This document shows, in pieces, positions 56,776-64,000 of a DNA stretch of 64,000 nucleotides. The translations under genes were made by a program, and so were the position numbers. The stretch lies in the NCBI GenBank assembly GCA_016213205.1, contig JACRAZ010000017.1:62001-126000 (forward strand), given 5' to 3'. The notes below the pieces were generated by a model. The model was not told where the DNA came from. It was given only the letters and a program-made list of their open reading frames with translations, and ran no database searches. The stretch is from Burkholderiales bacterium (lineage in GTDB: Bacteria; Pseudomonadota; Gammaproteobacteria; Burkholderiales; Burkholderiaceae_C). Positions within the stretch are counted from its first letter, which is position 1; each line of letters starts with the position of its first letter.

Positions 56776-57267
56776 ATGAATGAACCCCAGCGCCTGGACG
56801 CCTACGACACACGCATCCTGGCCGAATTGCAGGCCGATGCGCGCATCGCGATGGCCGAACTGGGCCGTCGGGTGCACCTGTCCCAGCCCGCGGTCACCGA
56901 GCGCGTGCGCAAGCTCGAGGCGGCGGGGGTGATCACCGGCTACCGCGCCACAGTGAACCTGCAGGCGATGGGTTACGGCATCCGCGCCATCGTGCGTGTG
57001 GCGCGGGTGGACTACCCGCGCATGCTCAAGCAGATCCAGCAGACTCCGGAGATCCTGAACGCATTCAACGTCACCGGCGAAGACAGCTGGATCCTCGAGA
57101 TCGCGGTGATCGACGTGGCCCACCTCGATGCGGTGGTGTCGCGCTTCTGCCTGCTGAGCCAGACCTCCACCGCCATCATCCTGGGCGCGCCGCGCGAGCA
57201 CCAGCCGGTGCGCCCGGCCCGGCACGAGGACGTGAAGCCCCCTGCGCATCGGCGCGCCCGCGCATGA
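56776..57267 (+). CDS. Lrp/AsnC family transcriptional regulator
   Basis: This 163 aa protein has an N-terminal helix-turn-helix (DTRILAELQADARIAMAELG, then LSQPAVTERVRKLEAAGVI) and a C-terminal RAM/ligand-binding domain (NAFNVTGEDSWILEIAV). It is divergent from yedA with 104 bases between and likely senses an amino acid. No Shine-Dalgarno precedes its ATG. Confidence 0.94.
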   Translation: MNEPQRLDAYDTRILAELQADARIAMAELGRRVHLSQPAVTERVRKLEAAGVITGYRATVNLQAMGYGIRAIVRVARVDYPRMLKQIQQTPEILNAFNVTGEDSWILEIAVIDVAHLDAVVSRFCLLSQTSTAIILGAPREHQPVRPARHEDVKPPAHRRARA

Positions 57268-57306
57268 GGCCAGGCATCCCCTCCCACCCAGGCGGCGGTC
57301 CGGGTC

Positions 57307-57347
57307 TTGACGCCCGTCAAGAATCGCTCGTCGGCACCCGTTAGCAT
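57307..57347 (+). promoter_or_regulatory. Putative ccm operon promoter with FNR-type box
   Basis: TTGAC-GCCC-GTCAA at 57307-57320 is a perfect palindrome of FNR/FixK geometry (flanked T/A gives seven-base arms). TAGCAT follows at 57342-57347; its first base is 28.5 bases from the box centre, putting the centre near -41 from a start at about 57354. There is no other -35. The leader to ccmA would be about 54 bases. Confidence 0.6.
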
Positions 57348-57407
57348 GCGGTCCGCAGCGGCCGGATCTCCCGGCCCGCACGATGCACACGATTCTTCCG
57401 CCCTCCG

Positions 57408-58070
57408 ATGTCTGCCCAGCCGATGCACGCACCCGCCAGCGCAGCGCTCAGCGCACGTGGCCTGGCCTGCCGGCGCGGGCGGCGCATGCTCTTTCGCGGC
57501 CTCGACCTGGCACTGCCCGCCGGCAGCGTGACCTGGCTGCGCGGCACCAACGGCAGCGGCAAGACCAGCCTGATGCGCATCCTGGCCGGGCTCTCGCACC
57601 CGGCCGAGGGCGAGGTGCTGTGGCAGGGGCAGCCCTGGCGGCATGCGGCCGCGGCCGCACGCGCGGGCACGCTCTACATCGGGCACGCCAATGCGCTGAA
57701 GGACGACCTCACGCTCACCGAGGCGGTGGCCTTCCTGGCGGCCCTGGCTGGGCTGGACGACGCCACCGGGCGTGCCACCCGCGCCCTCGAGCGCCTGGGC
57801 CTGGCGTCGCGCCGGCAGGCGCCGGTGCGCACCTTGTCGCAAGGCCAGCGCCGGCGCGGTGCGCTGGCCCGCCTGGCGCTGGACGATGTGCCACGCACCT
57901 GGATCCTGGACGAACCCTTCGATGCCCTGGACCGCGCCAGCGTGGGCGTGCTCAGCGGCTTGATCGAGGACCATGCCCGCCGGGGCGGCGCCGTGCTGCT
58001 GACCAGCCACCAGGCGGTGGAACTCGCCGGTGCGGGCGAACTCGACCTGGAGCCCTGGCGCGTTCAATGA
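57408..58070 (+). CDS. ccmA: Heme exporter ATP-binding protein CcmA
   Basis: This is the ATPase of the CcmABCD complex, which releases heme-loaded CcmE for cytochrome c assembly. It is 220 aa, with Walker A RGTNGSGKTSL, signature LSQGQRRR and Walker B TWILDEPFDALD. The start is either 57408 or, five codons later, 57423. It heads the ccm operon and follows an FNR-type promoter. Confidence 0.95.
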   Translation: MSAQPMHAPASAALSARGLACRRGRRMLFRGLDLALPAGSVTWLRGTNGSGKTSLMRILAGLSHPAEGEVLWQGQPWRHAAAAARAGTLYIGHANALKDDLTLTEAVAFLAALAGLDDATGRATRALERLGLASRRQAPVRTLSQGQRRRGALARLALDDVPRTWILDEPFDALDRASVGVLSGLIEDHARRGGAVLLTSHQAVELAGAGELDLEPWRVQ

Positions 58071-58146
58071 CTGCACCGCAACAGCCCGATGGACGCGACC
58101 TGGCGCGCACCCCAAGCCTGCGGCCCTTCGGCAAGCAGGCGCGGCC

Positions 58147-58812
58147 ATGAGCGTGCTGTGGTCCATCACCCGTCGCGACCTGCTGCTCGCACGTCGCCGC
58201 CGCGTCGAGGCACTGCTGCCGCTGGGCTTCTTCGTCGTGGCCGCCGGGCTGTTTCCGATCGGTGTCGGCCCGGAACCTCAGACGCTCCGGCAGATCGGAC
58301 CCGGGGTTGTGTGGGTGTGTGCCTTGCTCGCGGCGATGCTTTCAGTGACACAGATGTTTTCCAGCGACCACCAGGACGGCTCGCTCGAGCAGATGCTGCT
58401 CGCGCCCCAGTCGCTGGTGACGCTGGTGTTCGGCAAGGTGCTCGCGCACTGGTTCTCCTCCGGCGTGCCGCTGGTGCTGGCGTCGCCGCTGATCGGTGTG
58501 CTGTTCGACATGAACGCCGCCGCCATCGGCACCCTGGCGCTCACCTTGCTGCTGGGCACGCCGGTGCTCAGCCTGCTGGGCGCGGTGGGGGCGGCCCTGA
58601 CACTGGGCCTGCGCAGTGGGGCCGCGCTGGTGTTCCTGCTGGTGCTGCCGCTCACGATTCCGGCGCTGATCTTCGGCACCGGCGCGGTCGGCGCGGTGGA
58701 TGCGGGCATGTCGGCCCAGGCCCATCTCTCGCTGCTGGGCGCGTTCCTGATCGCCTCGTTGCTGGGCGCTCCGCTGGCCACCGCGGCCGCGTTGCGCATT
58801 TCGCTCGATTGA
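58147..58812 (+). CDS. ccmB: Heme exporter membrane protein CcmB
   Basis: This 221 aa protein has six membrane helices and works with CcmA and CcmC. The family segments RRDLLLARRRRVEALLPL, FSSDHQDGSLEQMLLAP and LPLTIPALIFG are present. It lies 76 bases after ccmA. Confidence 0.95.
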   Translation: MSVLWSITRRDLLLARRRRVEALLPLGFFVVAAGLFPIGVGPEPQTLRQIGPGVVWVCALLAAMLSVTQMFSSDHQDGSLEQMLLAPQSLVTLVFGKVLAHWFSSGVPLVLASPLIGVLFDMNAAAIGTLALTLLLGTPVLSLLGAVGAALTLGLRSGAALVFLLVLPLTIPALIFGTGAVGAVDAGMSAQAHLSLLGAFLIASLLGAPLATAAALRISLD

Positions 58813-58830
58813 GCTTCTGAACCACATGCC

Positions 58831-59577
58831 ATGACCGCGCGCCAAGCCCCGCTGACCTGGACGACCTTCGCTGCACCGTCGCGCTTCTACGCGCTGTCCG
58901 GTGCACTGATCCCTTGGCTGTGGGCGGCCACGGTGCTGCTGGCGGCAGCCGGGCTCTACATCGGCTTCGCGATCGCGCCCACCGATTTCCAGCAGGGCGA
59001 CGCGTATCGCGTGATCTTCATCCACGTGCCCGCGGCCTGGATGTCGATGCTGATCTACCTCGTCATGGCGTTCTGGGCCGCCTGGGGCTGGATGCTCAAC
59101 GCGCGCATGGCCTCGATGTACGCCCGCGCGCTGGCGCCCACCGGCGCCATGTTCACCTTCATCGCGCTGTGGACCGGCGCGCTGTGGGGCAAGCCCACCT
59201 GGGGCACCTGGTGGGTGTGGGACGCGCGGCTCACCTCCGAGTTCATCCTGTTGCTGCTGTACGTGGGCTACATCGCGCTCACCGAGGCCATCGACGACCC
59301 GCGCCGCGCCGCCAATGCCGGCGCACTGCTGGCGCTGGTGGGGGCGGTGAACATCCCCATCATCTACTTCTCGGTGCGCTGGTGGAACACGCTGCACCAG
59401 GGCTCCACGATCAGCATGACCGCCGCGCCCAAGATGGCCAGCATCATGCTGACGGCCATGCTGCTGATGACCTTCAGCTTCTGGGCCTACAGTTTCGCGG
59501 TGGTGTTCACACGGGCGAGGGCGATCGTGCTCGAGCAGGAGAGCGACACCGATTGGGTCAAGGCACTGCGCCGCTGA
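58831..59577 (+). CDS. ccmC: Heme transporter/heme-handling protein CcmC
   Basis: It presents heme to CcmE. It is 248 aa with six membrane helices and the tryptophan-rich periplasmic signature [14 protein letters not shown]. Histidines that bind heme axially are in [10 protein letters not shown] and [10 protein letters not shown]. It lies 18 bases after ccmB. Confidence 0.97.
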   Translation: MTARQAPLTWTTFAAPSRFYALSGALIPWLWAATVLLAAAGLYIGFAIAPTDFQQGDAYRVIFIHVPAAWMSMLIYLVMAFWAAWGWMLNARMASMYARALAPTGAMFTFIALWTGALWGKPTWGTWWVWDARLTSEFILLLLYVGYIALTEAIDDPRRAANAGALLALVGAVNIPIIYFSVRWWNTLHQGSTISMTAAPKMASIMLTAMLLMTFSFWAYSFAVVFTRARAIVLEQESDTDWVKALRR

Positions 59578-59597
59578 CGCAGGCGAGGACGACGACG

Positions 59598-59771
59598 ATG
59601 ATGAACTGGAACTCGCTCGACGAATTCCTGCACATGGGTGGCTACGGCCTGTATGTGTGGGGCTCCTATGGCGTGACGCTGCTGGTCATGCTGGCCGAGC
59701 CACTGCTGGCGCGGCACCGCTTCAAGACGGCATTGCAGGCCATCGGCAACGAACCGGAGAACACCCCATGA
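59598..59771 (+). CDS. ccmD: Heme exporter protein CcmD
   Basis: This is a small one-helix protein of 57 aa (56 if the second ATG is used) that stabilises the CcmABC-CcmE complex. The opening [20 protein letters not shown] is typical. Its stop overlaps the ccmE ATG. Confidence 0.93.
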   Translation: MMNWNSLDEFLHMGGYGLYVWGSYGVTLLVMLAEPLLARHRFKTALQAIGNEPENTP

Positions 59772-60232
59772 AACCCCGCCACAAGCGTGCCGCCATCGTG
59801 GTGGGCGTGCTGGCCGCCGTCGGCGTCGCGGTCGGCCTGGTGCTCAATGCCTTCAACAGCAACCTGGTGTTCTTCTACACGCCCACCCAGATCGCCGCCA
59901 AGGAAGCGCCATCCGGCCGCACCTTCCGGGTGGGCGGCCTGGTGCAGGCCGGCAGCGTGGTGCGCGAGGGCGTGACGGTGCGCTTCGTGGTGACCGACAC
60001 CGCGCAGAACGTGCCGGTGCGCTACGACGGCGTGCTGCCCGACCTGTTCAAGGAAGGCAAGGGCGTGGTCGCCCAGGGTCAGCTGGGCAGCGATGGCGTG
60101 TTCACCGCACGCGAGGTGTTGGCCAAGCACGACGAGAACTACATGCCGCCCGAGGCGGCCGATGCCTTGCAGCGGGCCGACAAGGCCAAGGCCAAGATCG
60201 CCAGCACGCTCAACGAAGGGGGCAAGAAATGA
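59768..60232 (+). CDS. ccmE: Periplasmic heme chaperone CcmE
   Basis: This is a membrane-anchored protein of 154 aa that carries heme covalently on a histidine, here H121 in [13 protein letters not shown]. An N-terminal anchor ([19 protein letters not shown]) precedes the beta-barrel domain. It overlaps ccmD and ccmF (both ATGA). Confidence 0.97.
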   Translation: MKPRHKRAAIVVGVLAAVGVAVGLVLNAFNSNLVFFYTPTQIAAKEAPSGRTFRVGGLVQAGSVVREGVTVRFVVTDTAQNVPVRYDGVLPDLFKEGKGVVAQGQLGSDGVFTAREVLAKHDENYMPPEAADALQRADKAKAKIASTLNEGGKK

Positions 60233-62214
60233 TTCCCGAACTCGGTCAGCTGCTGCTGATCATGGCGCTGGCCGTCTCGCTCCTGCAGGGCGGCCTGCTG
60301 CTCGAAGGTGCGCGCCGCAACCGCGCCGACTGGATGGTGCTGGGCAACCCGCTCGCCTGGGCCCAGTTCCTGCTGGTGGCGGCGGCCTTCGGTTGCCTGA
60401 TGGCTTCGTTCCTGCGGCACGACTTCTCGGTGCTGTACGTGGCCCAGAACTCGAACTCCGCACTGCCGCTGGCCTACCGCATCGCGGCGGTCTGGGGCGG
60501 CCACGAGGGCTCGCTGCTGCTGTGGGTGCTGATGCTCAGCGTCTGGACGGTCTCGGTGGCCAGCTTCAGCCGCAGCCTGCCCCGCGTGTTCGTGGCGCGC
60601 ATCCTCGGCGTGCTGGGGCTGGTGGGCGCAGGGTTCCTGCTGTTCACGCTGGTCACCTCCAACCCTTTCGAGCGCCTGCTGCCCGCGGCCGCCGACGGGC
60701 GCGACCTGAACCCGCTGCTGCAAGACCCCGGCATGGTGGCGCACCCGCCGATGCTGTACATGGGCTACGTGGGGTTCTCGGTGGCCTATGCGTTCGCGAT
60801 CGCGGCGCTGATGGGCGGCAAGCTCGACGCCACCTGGGCCCGCTGGACCCGCCCCTGGACCACCGCGGCCTGGATCTTCCTCACCTTCGGCATCGGCTTG
60901 GGCAGCTGGTGGGCCTACAACGAGCTGGGCTGGGGCGGCTGGTGGTTCTGGGACCCGGTTGAAAACGCCTCGTTCATGCCCTGGCTCGTGGGCACCGCAC
61001 TGATCCATTCGCTGGCCGTGACCGAGAAGCGCGGTGGCTTCAAGGTCTGGACGGTGCTGCTGGCGATCATGGCCTTCTCGCTGTCGCTGCTGGGCACCTT
61101 CCTCGTGCGCTCGGGCGTGCTGTCCTCGGTGCATGCCTTTGCCACCGACCCGAAGCGCGGCCTGTTCATCCTGGCGTTCCTGGTGCTCGTGATCGGCGCC
61201 TCGCTGCTGCTGTTCGCCTGGCGTGCGCCCAGCGTGGGCCTGGGCCAGCGCTTCGGCCTGCTGTCCAAGGAATCGATGCTGCTGGTCAACAACATGCTGC
61301 TGGCGGTGGCCACCGGGGCGGTGCTGCTGGGCACCCTGTACCCGCTGTTCCTCGACGCCATGGGCCTGGGCAAGATCTCCGTCGGTCCGCCGTACTTCGA
61401 CACCGTGTTCGGCCTGCTGATGGCGCCGCTGCTGCTGATGATGGGCATCGGCCCGCTTGCCCGCTGGAAGCAGGACGAGGCCGGCTCGCTGGCCCGGCGC
61501 CTGCGCTGGGCCTTGCCGCTGTCGGTGGCGGCGGCGCTGGCCACCGGTGCGGCCGCGGGTCGCATTTCGCTGGTCACCACGGGCGGTCTGGCGCTCGCCT
61601 ACTGGATCGTGGCCAGTGTGGGCACCGACCTGTTCGAGCGCCTGCGCCCGGGCCTGCGGGGGGGCAGCGTGGCCGGCCGCGTGGCCCTGCTGCCGCGCGC
61701 GATGGTGGGCATGATGGTGGCCCACCTGGGCGTGGCCGGGTTTGCCTTCGGCGTGGCGATGGTCAAGACCTACGAGACCGAGCGCGACGTGAAGATGGGC
61801 GTCGGCGACAGCACCGAGATCGCTGGTTATCGCTTCCAGATGCGTGGGCTGCGCGAGGTGCAGGGCGCCAACTACGTGGCGATGCAGGGCCAGATGGAGG
61901 TCACCAAGGACGGCAAGCCGGTGGCCATGCTGGCGCCTGAGAAACGCGTCTACCGCGTGCAGAGCAACCCGATGACCGAAGCGTCGGTGGACAGCAACCC
62001 GGTGCGGGACCTGTATGTTTCCATGGGCGAGCAACTGCCCAGTGGCGAATGGATCGTCCGGGTGCAGCACAAGCCTTTCATCAACTGGATCTGGGGCGGC
62101 TGCCTGGTCATGATGCTCGGCGGCGTGCTCGCGGCCAGCGACCGGCGCTACCGCGCCCGGCAGACGCAGGCTGCCACGGTGCCCGCCGGCAGCGTCACGG
62201 GAGGTCAGGCATGA
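60229..62214 (+). CDS. ccmF: Cytochrome c heme lyase subunit CcmF
   Basis: This is the large subunit of the System I synthetase, which joins heme to apocytochrome CXXCH sites. It is 661 aa with about fifteen membrane helices; the WWD signature [18 protein letters not shown] is intact. Start and stop overlap ccmE and ccmG by four bases each. Confidence 0.98.
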   Translation: MIPELGQLLLIMALAVSLLQGGLLLEGARRNRADWMVLGNPLAWAQFLLVAAAFGCLMASFLRHDFSVLYVAQNSNSALPLAYRIAAVWGGHEGSLLLWVLMLSVWTVSVASFSRSLPRVFVARILGVLGLVGAGFLLFTLVTSNPFERLLPAAADGRDLNPLLQDPGMVAHPPMLYMGYVGFSVAYAFAIAALMGGKLDATWARWTRPWTTAAWIFLTFGIGLGSWWAYNELGWGGWWFWDPVENASFMPWLVGTALIHSLAVTEKRGGFKVWTVLLAIMAFSLSLLGTFLVRSGVLSSVHAFATDPKRGLFILAFLVLVIGASLLLFAWRAPSVGLGQRFGLLSKESMLLVNNMLLAVATGAVLLGTLYPLFLDAMGLGKISVGPPYFDTVFGLLMAPLLLMMGIGPLARWKQDEAGSLARRLRWALPLSVAAALATGAAAGRISLVTTGGLALAYWIVASVGTDLFERLRPGLRGGSVAGRVALLPRAMVGMMVAHLGVAGFAFGVAMVKTYETERDVKMGVGDSTEIAGYRFQMRGLREVQGANYVAMQGQMEVTKDGKPVAMLAPEKRVYRVQSNPMTEASVDSNPVRDLYVSMGEQLPSGEWIVRVQHKPFINWIWGGCLVMMLGGVLAASDRRYRARQTQAATVPAGSVTGGQA

Positions 62215-62810
62215 GCAGCGCACAACAGCCCGACGGCACGAAGCCGACGGCGCCCGCGCCGAGCGGCACTGTCAAGCAGGTGTCGATGAGCCGCTTCCTG
62301 TGGCCGCTGGCCCTGTTCCTGGTGCTCGCGGTCTTCCTGGCCGTGGGCCTGAAGCTCGACCCGCGCGAGGTCCCGTCGCCGCTGATCGGCAAGCCCGCGC
62401 CGGCGTTCGCGGCGCCCGCGCTGGCGGCGCCCGAACGCACGCTGCGCAAGGACGATCTGCGCGGCAAGGTGTGGCTGCTCAACGTGTGGGCGTCCTGGTG
62501 CGGTGCCTGCCGGGATGAGCACCCGGTGCTGGTGGACTTCGCACGCCGTGGTGTGGTGCCGATCTACGGCCTGAACTACAAGGACCAGCGCCCCGACGGC
62601 CTGGGCTGGCTGAAGCGTTTCGGCGACCCCTACGCCGATTCGGTGTTCGACCCCGATGGCCGCATCGGCATCGACTACGGCGTGTACGGTGTGCCCGAGA
62701 CCTTCGTGATCGACAAGGAAGGTGTCATTCGCTACAAGCACATCGGGCCGGTCACGCCCGCCGTGCTGCGCGACAAGATCGAACCGCTGCTGAGGAAACT
62801 GAATGGCTGA
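62211..62810 (+). CDS. ccmG: Thiol:disulfide interchange protein CcmG/DsbE
   Basis: This membrane-anchored thioredoxin-fold protein keeps apocytochrome cysteines reduced. It is 199 aa, with an anchor at about residues 30-48 and the active site WCGAC (C97, C100). The motif YGVPETFVIDKEG contains the cis-proline. GGAGG is six bases before the ATG. It overlaps ccmH by eight bases. Confidence 0.96.
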   Translation: MSSAQQPDGTKPTAPAPSGTVKQVSMSRFLWPLALFLVLAVFLAVGLKLDPREVPSPLIGKPAPAFAAPALAAPERTLRKDDLRGKVWLLNVWASWCGACRDEHPVLVDFARRGVVPIYGLNYKDQRPDGLGWLKRFGDPYADSVFDPDGRIGIDYGVYGVPETFVIDKEGVIRYKHIGPVTPAVLRDKIEPLLRKLNG

Positions 62811-63276
62811 ACGCATAGGGTGGCGCCCCCTCGCGGTGCTGGCCTGCCTGCTCGCCCTGGGTGGCGCGGCGCACGCCGGCGAAGCGGCCCCCGCCGCCGC
62901 AAACCCGAAGCAGGAAGCGCAGATGATGGCCATCGCGGCCGAACTGCGCTGCCTGGTGTGCCAGAACCAGACCATCGCCGATTCACACGCAGGCCTCGCG
63001 GTCGACCTGCGCCAGCAGATCCGCGAGATGCTGGCCAAGGGCATGACCGAGCGCGAGATCGCCGACTACATGACCGAACGCTACGGCGACTTCGTGCTCT
63101 ACCGCCCGCCCTTCAAGGCCAGCACGGCCCTGTTGTGGGTGGGCCCCGCGCTGCTGCTGGTGGGCGCACTGGGCACGCTGATCCTCGTGCTGCGCCGCCG
63201 CCAACGCCTGGGCGCCGACGCCTTTGACCCCGATGTGCCCGACGACGAAGCGAGCGCCGATGTCCCGAATCGATGA
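62803..63276 (+). CDS. ccmH: Cytochrome c maturation protein CcmH (CcmL-type)
   Basis: This is a thiol-oxidoreductase of the heme lyase complex, 157 aa. A signal peptide precedes the redox pair C50/C53 in LRCLVCQNQTIADS. A membrane helix lies near residues 110-128. In this organism CcmH and CcmI are separate genes, unlike the fused E. coli CcmH. It overlaps ccmI by 17 bases. Confidence 0.96.
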   Translation: MAERIGWRPLAVLACLLALGGAAHAGEAAPAAANPKQEAQMMAIAAELRCLVCQNQTIADSHAGLAVDLRQQIREMLAKGMTEREIADYMTERYGDFVLYRPPFKASTALLWVGPALLLVGALGTLILVLRRRQRLGADAFDPDVPDDEASADVPNR

Positions 63277-64000
63277 ACTGAAGACCCAGATCGCCCAGAT
63301 CGACCGCCTGATCGCCAGCGGCGCACTCACCGGGGACGACGCGCGCGACGCGCGCCAGCGGCTCGAGAAGGAACTGCTGGCCAGCGTGCTCGACACCAAG
63401 GCTGATGGCAAGGGCAAGGGCAAGGCCAAGGGCCGTGAGGCCGCGCAGGCCGCCGCCGCAGCACCAGCACCCGAGCCCCAGGCACGGCCTGCGCGCAGCC
63501 TGGTGGCAGGCCTGGTGGTCTTCGTGGTGTTGTTCGGCCTGGCGGGATACGCCTGGATCGGCAATCGCGAGGGGCTCGCCGTGGAGCCCGGCAACACTGC
63601 GGCGCCGGCGGCCGCGGACGGCAGCCACCAGATGGGCCCGGCCCAGATCGAATCGCTGGCCGAAAAGCTGGCGCAGCGGCTGAAAGAGAAGCCCGACGAC
63701 GCGGAAGGCTGGGCCATGCTGGCACGCTCGTACAGCGTGCTGGGCCGGCCGGCCGATGCCGCGCCCGCCTTCAAGCGTGTGACGGAACTGCGCCCGAAGG
63801 ACGCCCAGGCCTGGGCCGACTATGCCGACGCACTGGCCACCGCCAACGGCCGCAAGCTCGACGGCGAACCCGAAGCGCTGATCAACAAGGCCCTGGCGCT
63901 GGAGCCCGACAACCTGAAGGCGCTGGCGCTGGCCGGCACCGTCGCCTTCAACAAGGGCGATGCCCTGGGCGCGGCCAAGCTCTGGGAACGTGCCGTGCGC
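63260..64000 (+). CDS. ccmI: c-type cytochrome biogenesis protein CcmI (partial)
   Basis: This is an apocytochrome c chaperone. The first 247 codons are in the window and the gene continues past the edge. It has a short N-terminal cytoplasmic segment (here MSRIDELKTQIAQIDRLI), one membrane helix (about 81-99: VAGLVVFVVLFGLAGYAWI) and TPR repeats (DAEGWAMLARSYSVLGRPAD, DAQAWADYADALAT). The first membrane helix common in longer CcmI proteins is absent, so this is a shorter form. Confidence 0.9.
   Translation, partial: MSRIDELKTQIAQIDRLIASGALTGDDARDARQRLEKELLASVLDTKADGKGKGKAKGREAAQAAAAAPAPEPQARPARSLVAGLVVFVVLFGLAGYAWIGNREGLAVEPGNTAAPAAADGSHQMGPAQIESLAEKLAQRLKEKPDDAEGWAMLARSYSVLGRPADAAPAFKRVTELRPKDAQAWADYADALATANGRKLDGEPEALINKALALEPDNLKALALAGTVAFNKGDALGAAKLWERAVR

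Overview
The window reads as a chromosomal segment of a high-GC beta-proteobacterium of the order Burkholderiales, probably near the Rubrivivax/Leptothrix/Ideonella group. This rests on protein character, gene order (dnaX-ybaB-recR; mltD-gloB-yafS-rnhA; alaA-hom-thrC-Moco genes; clpB) and codon bias; I cannot name a genus. Coding density is very high and many genes overlap by ATGA or TGATG. I saw no rRNA, tRNA, CRISPR array, insertion sequence, integrase or phage gene. No gene-free stretch exceeds 300 bases; the longest, 33557-33831, holds a hairpin, two divergent promoter-like elements and a possible 28-codon gene.

Layout. 1-3030: DNA clamp loader and recombination genes (dnaX, ybaB, recR). 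3105-6709: mltD and gloB leftward, yafS and rnhA rightward. 6771-11073: a two-gene RND efflux system. 11203-14239: a periplasmic binding protein paired with a hybrid sensor kinase. 14258-17411 (leftward): moeA, moaA and a cell-wall NlpC/P60 hydrolase. 17564-22019: propionyl-CoA synthetase, a short exported protein and an M3 peptidase. 22117-23697: a radical SAM protein with an inserted domain. 23662-26484 (leftward): phoH with an unusual leader, a peroxiredoxin and an Mth938-like protein. 26629-32643: one dense run making alanine and threonine and continuing into molybdenum cofactor synthesis (alaA-hom-thrC-mobB-moeA-moaD). 32630-39864: a DapA-like gene, moaE, a flavin reductase/acyl-CoA dehydrogenase pair, a MerR regulator, an acyltransferase and an exporter. 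39968-42574: clpB. 42691-46291: nadB facing nadC and nadA (quinolinate route to NAD). 46405-49206: a three-gene group of uncharacterised proteins, two of them paralogues flanking a ComFB-domain protein. 49277-53311: AraC regulator, MFS transporter and a thiamine-diphosphate enzyme. 53352-57267: phaZ, a glutathione transferase, a cupin, yedA and an Lrp-type regulator. 57408-64000: the complete start of a cytochrome c maturation operon, ccmABCDEFGH and the first 247 codons of ccmI.

The most interesting signals are regulatory and were read by eye. First, FNR/CRP-family type boxes (TTGA-N6-TCAA or one mismatch) stand at the same distance from a -10 hexamer in front of ccmA, moaA and prpE, which suggests shared oxygen- or redox-linked control. 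Second, phoH is preceded by a promoter, a 10-codon leaderless open frame and a strong intrinsic terminator, the layout of an attenuator or a small RNA. Third, many genes that head a transcription unit have a -10-like hexamer six or seven bases before ATG and no Shine-Dalgarno, suggesting leaderless mRNAs. The best candidate for an undescribed protein system is the ComFB-centred trio at 46405-49206.
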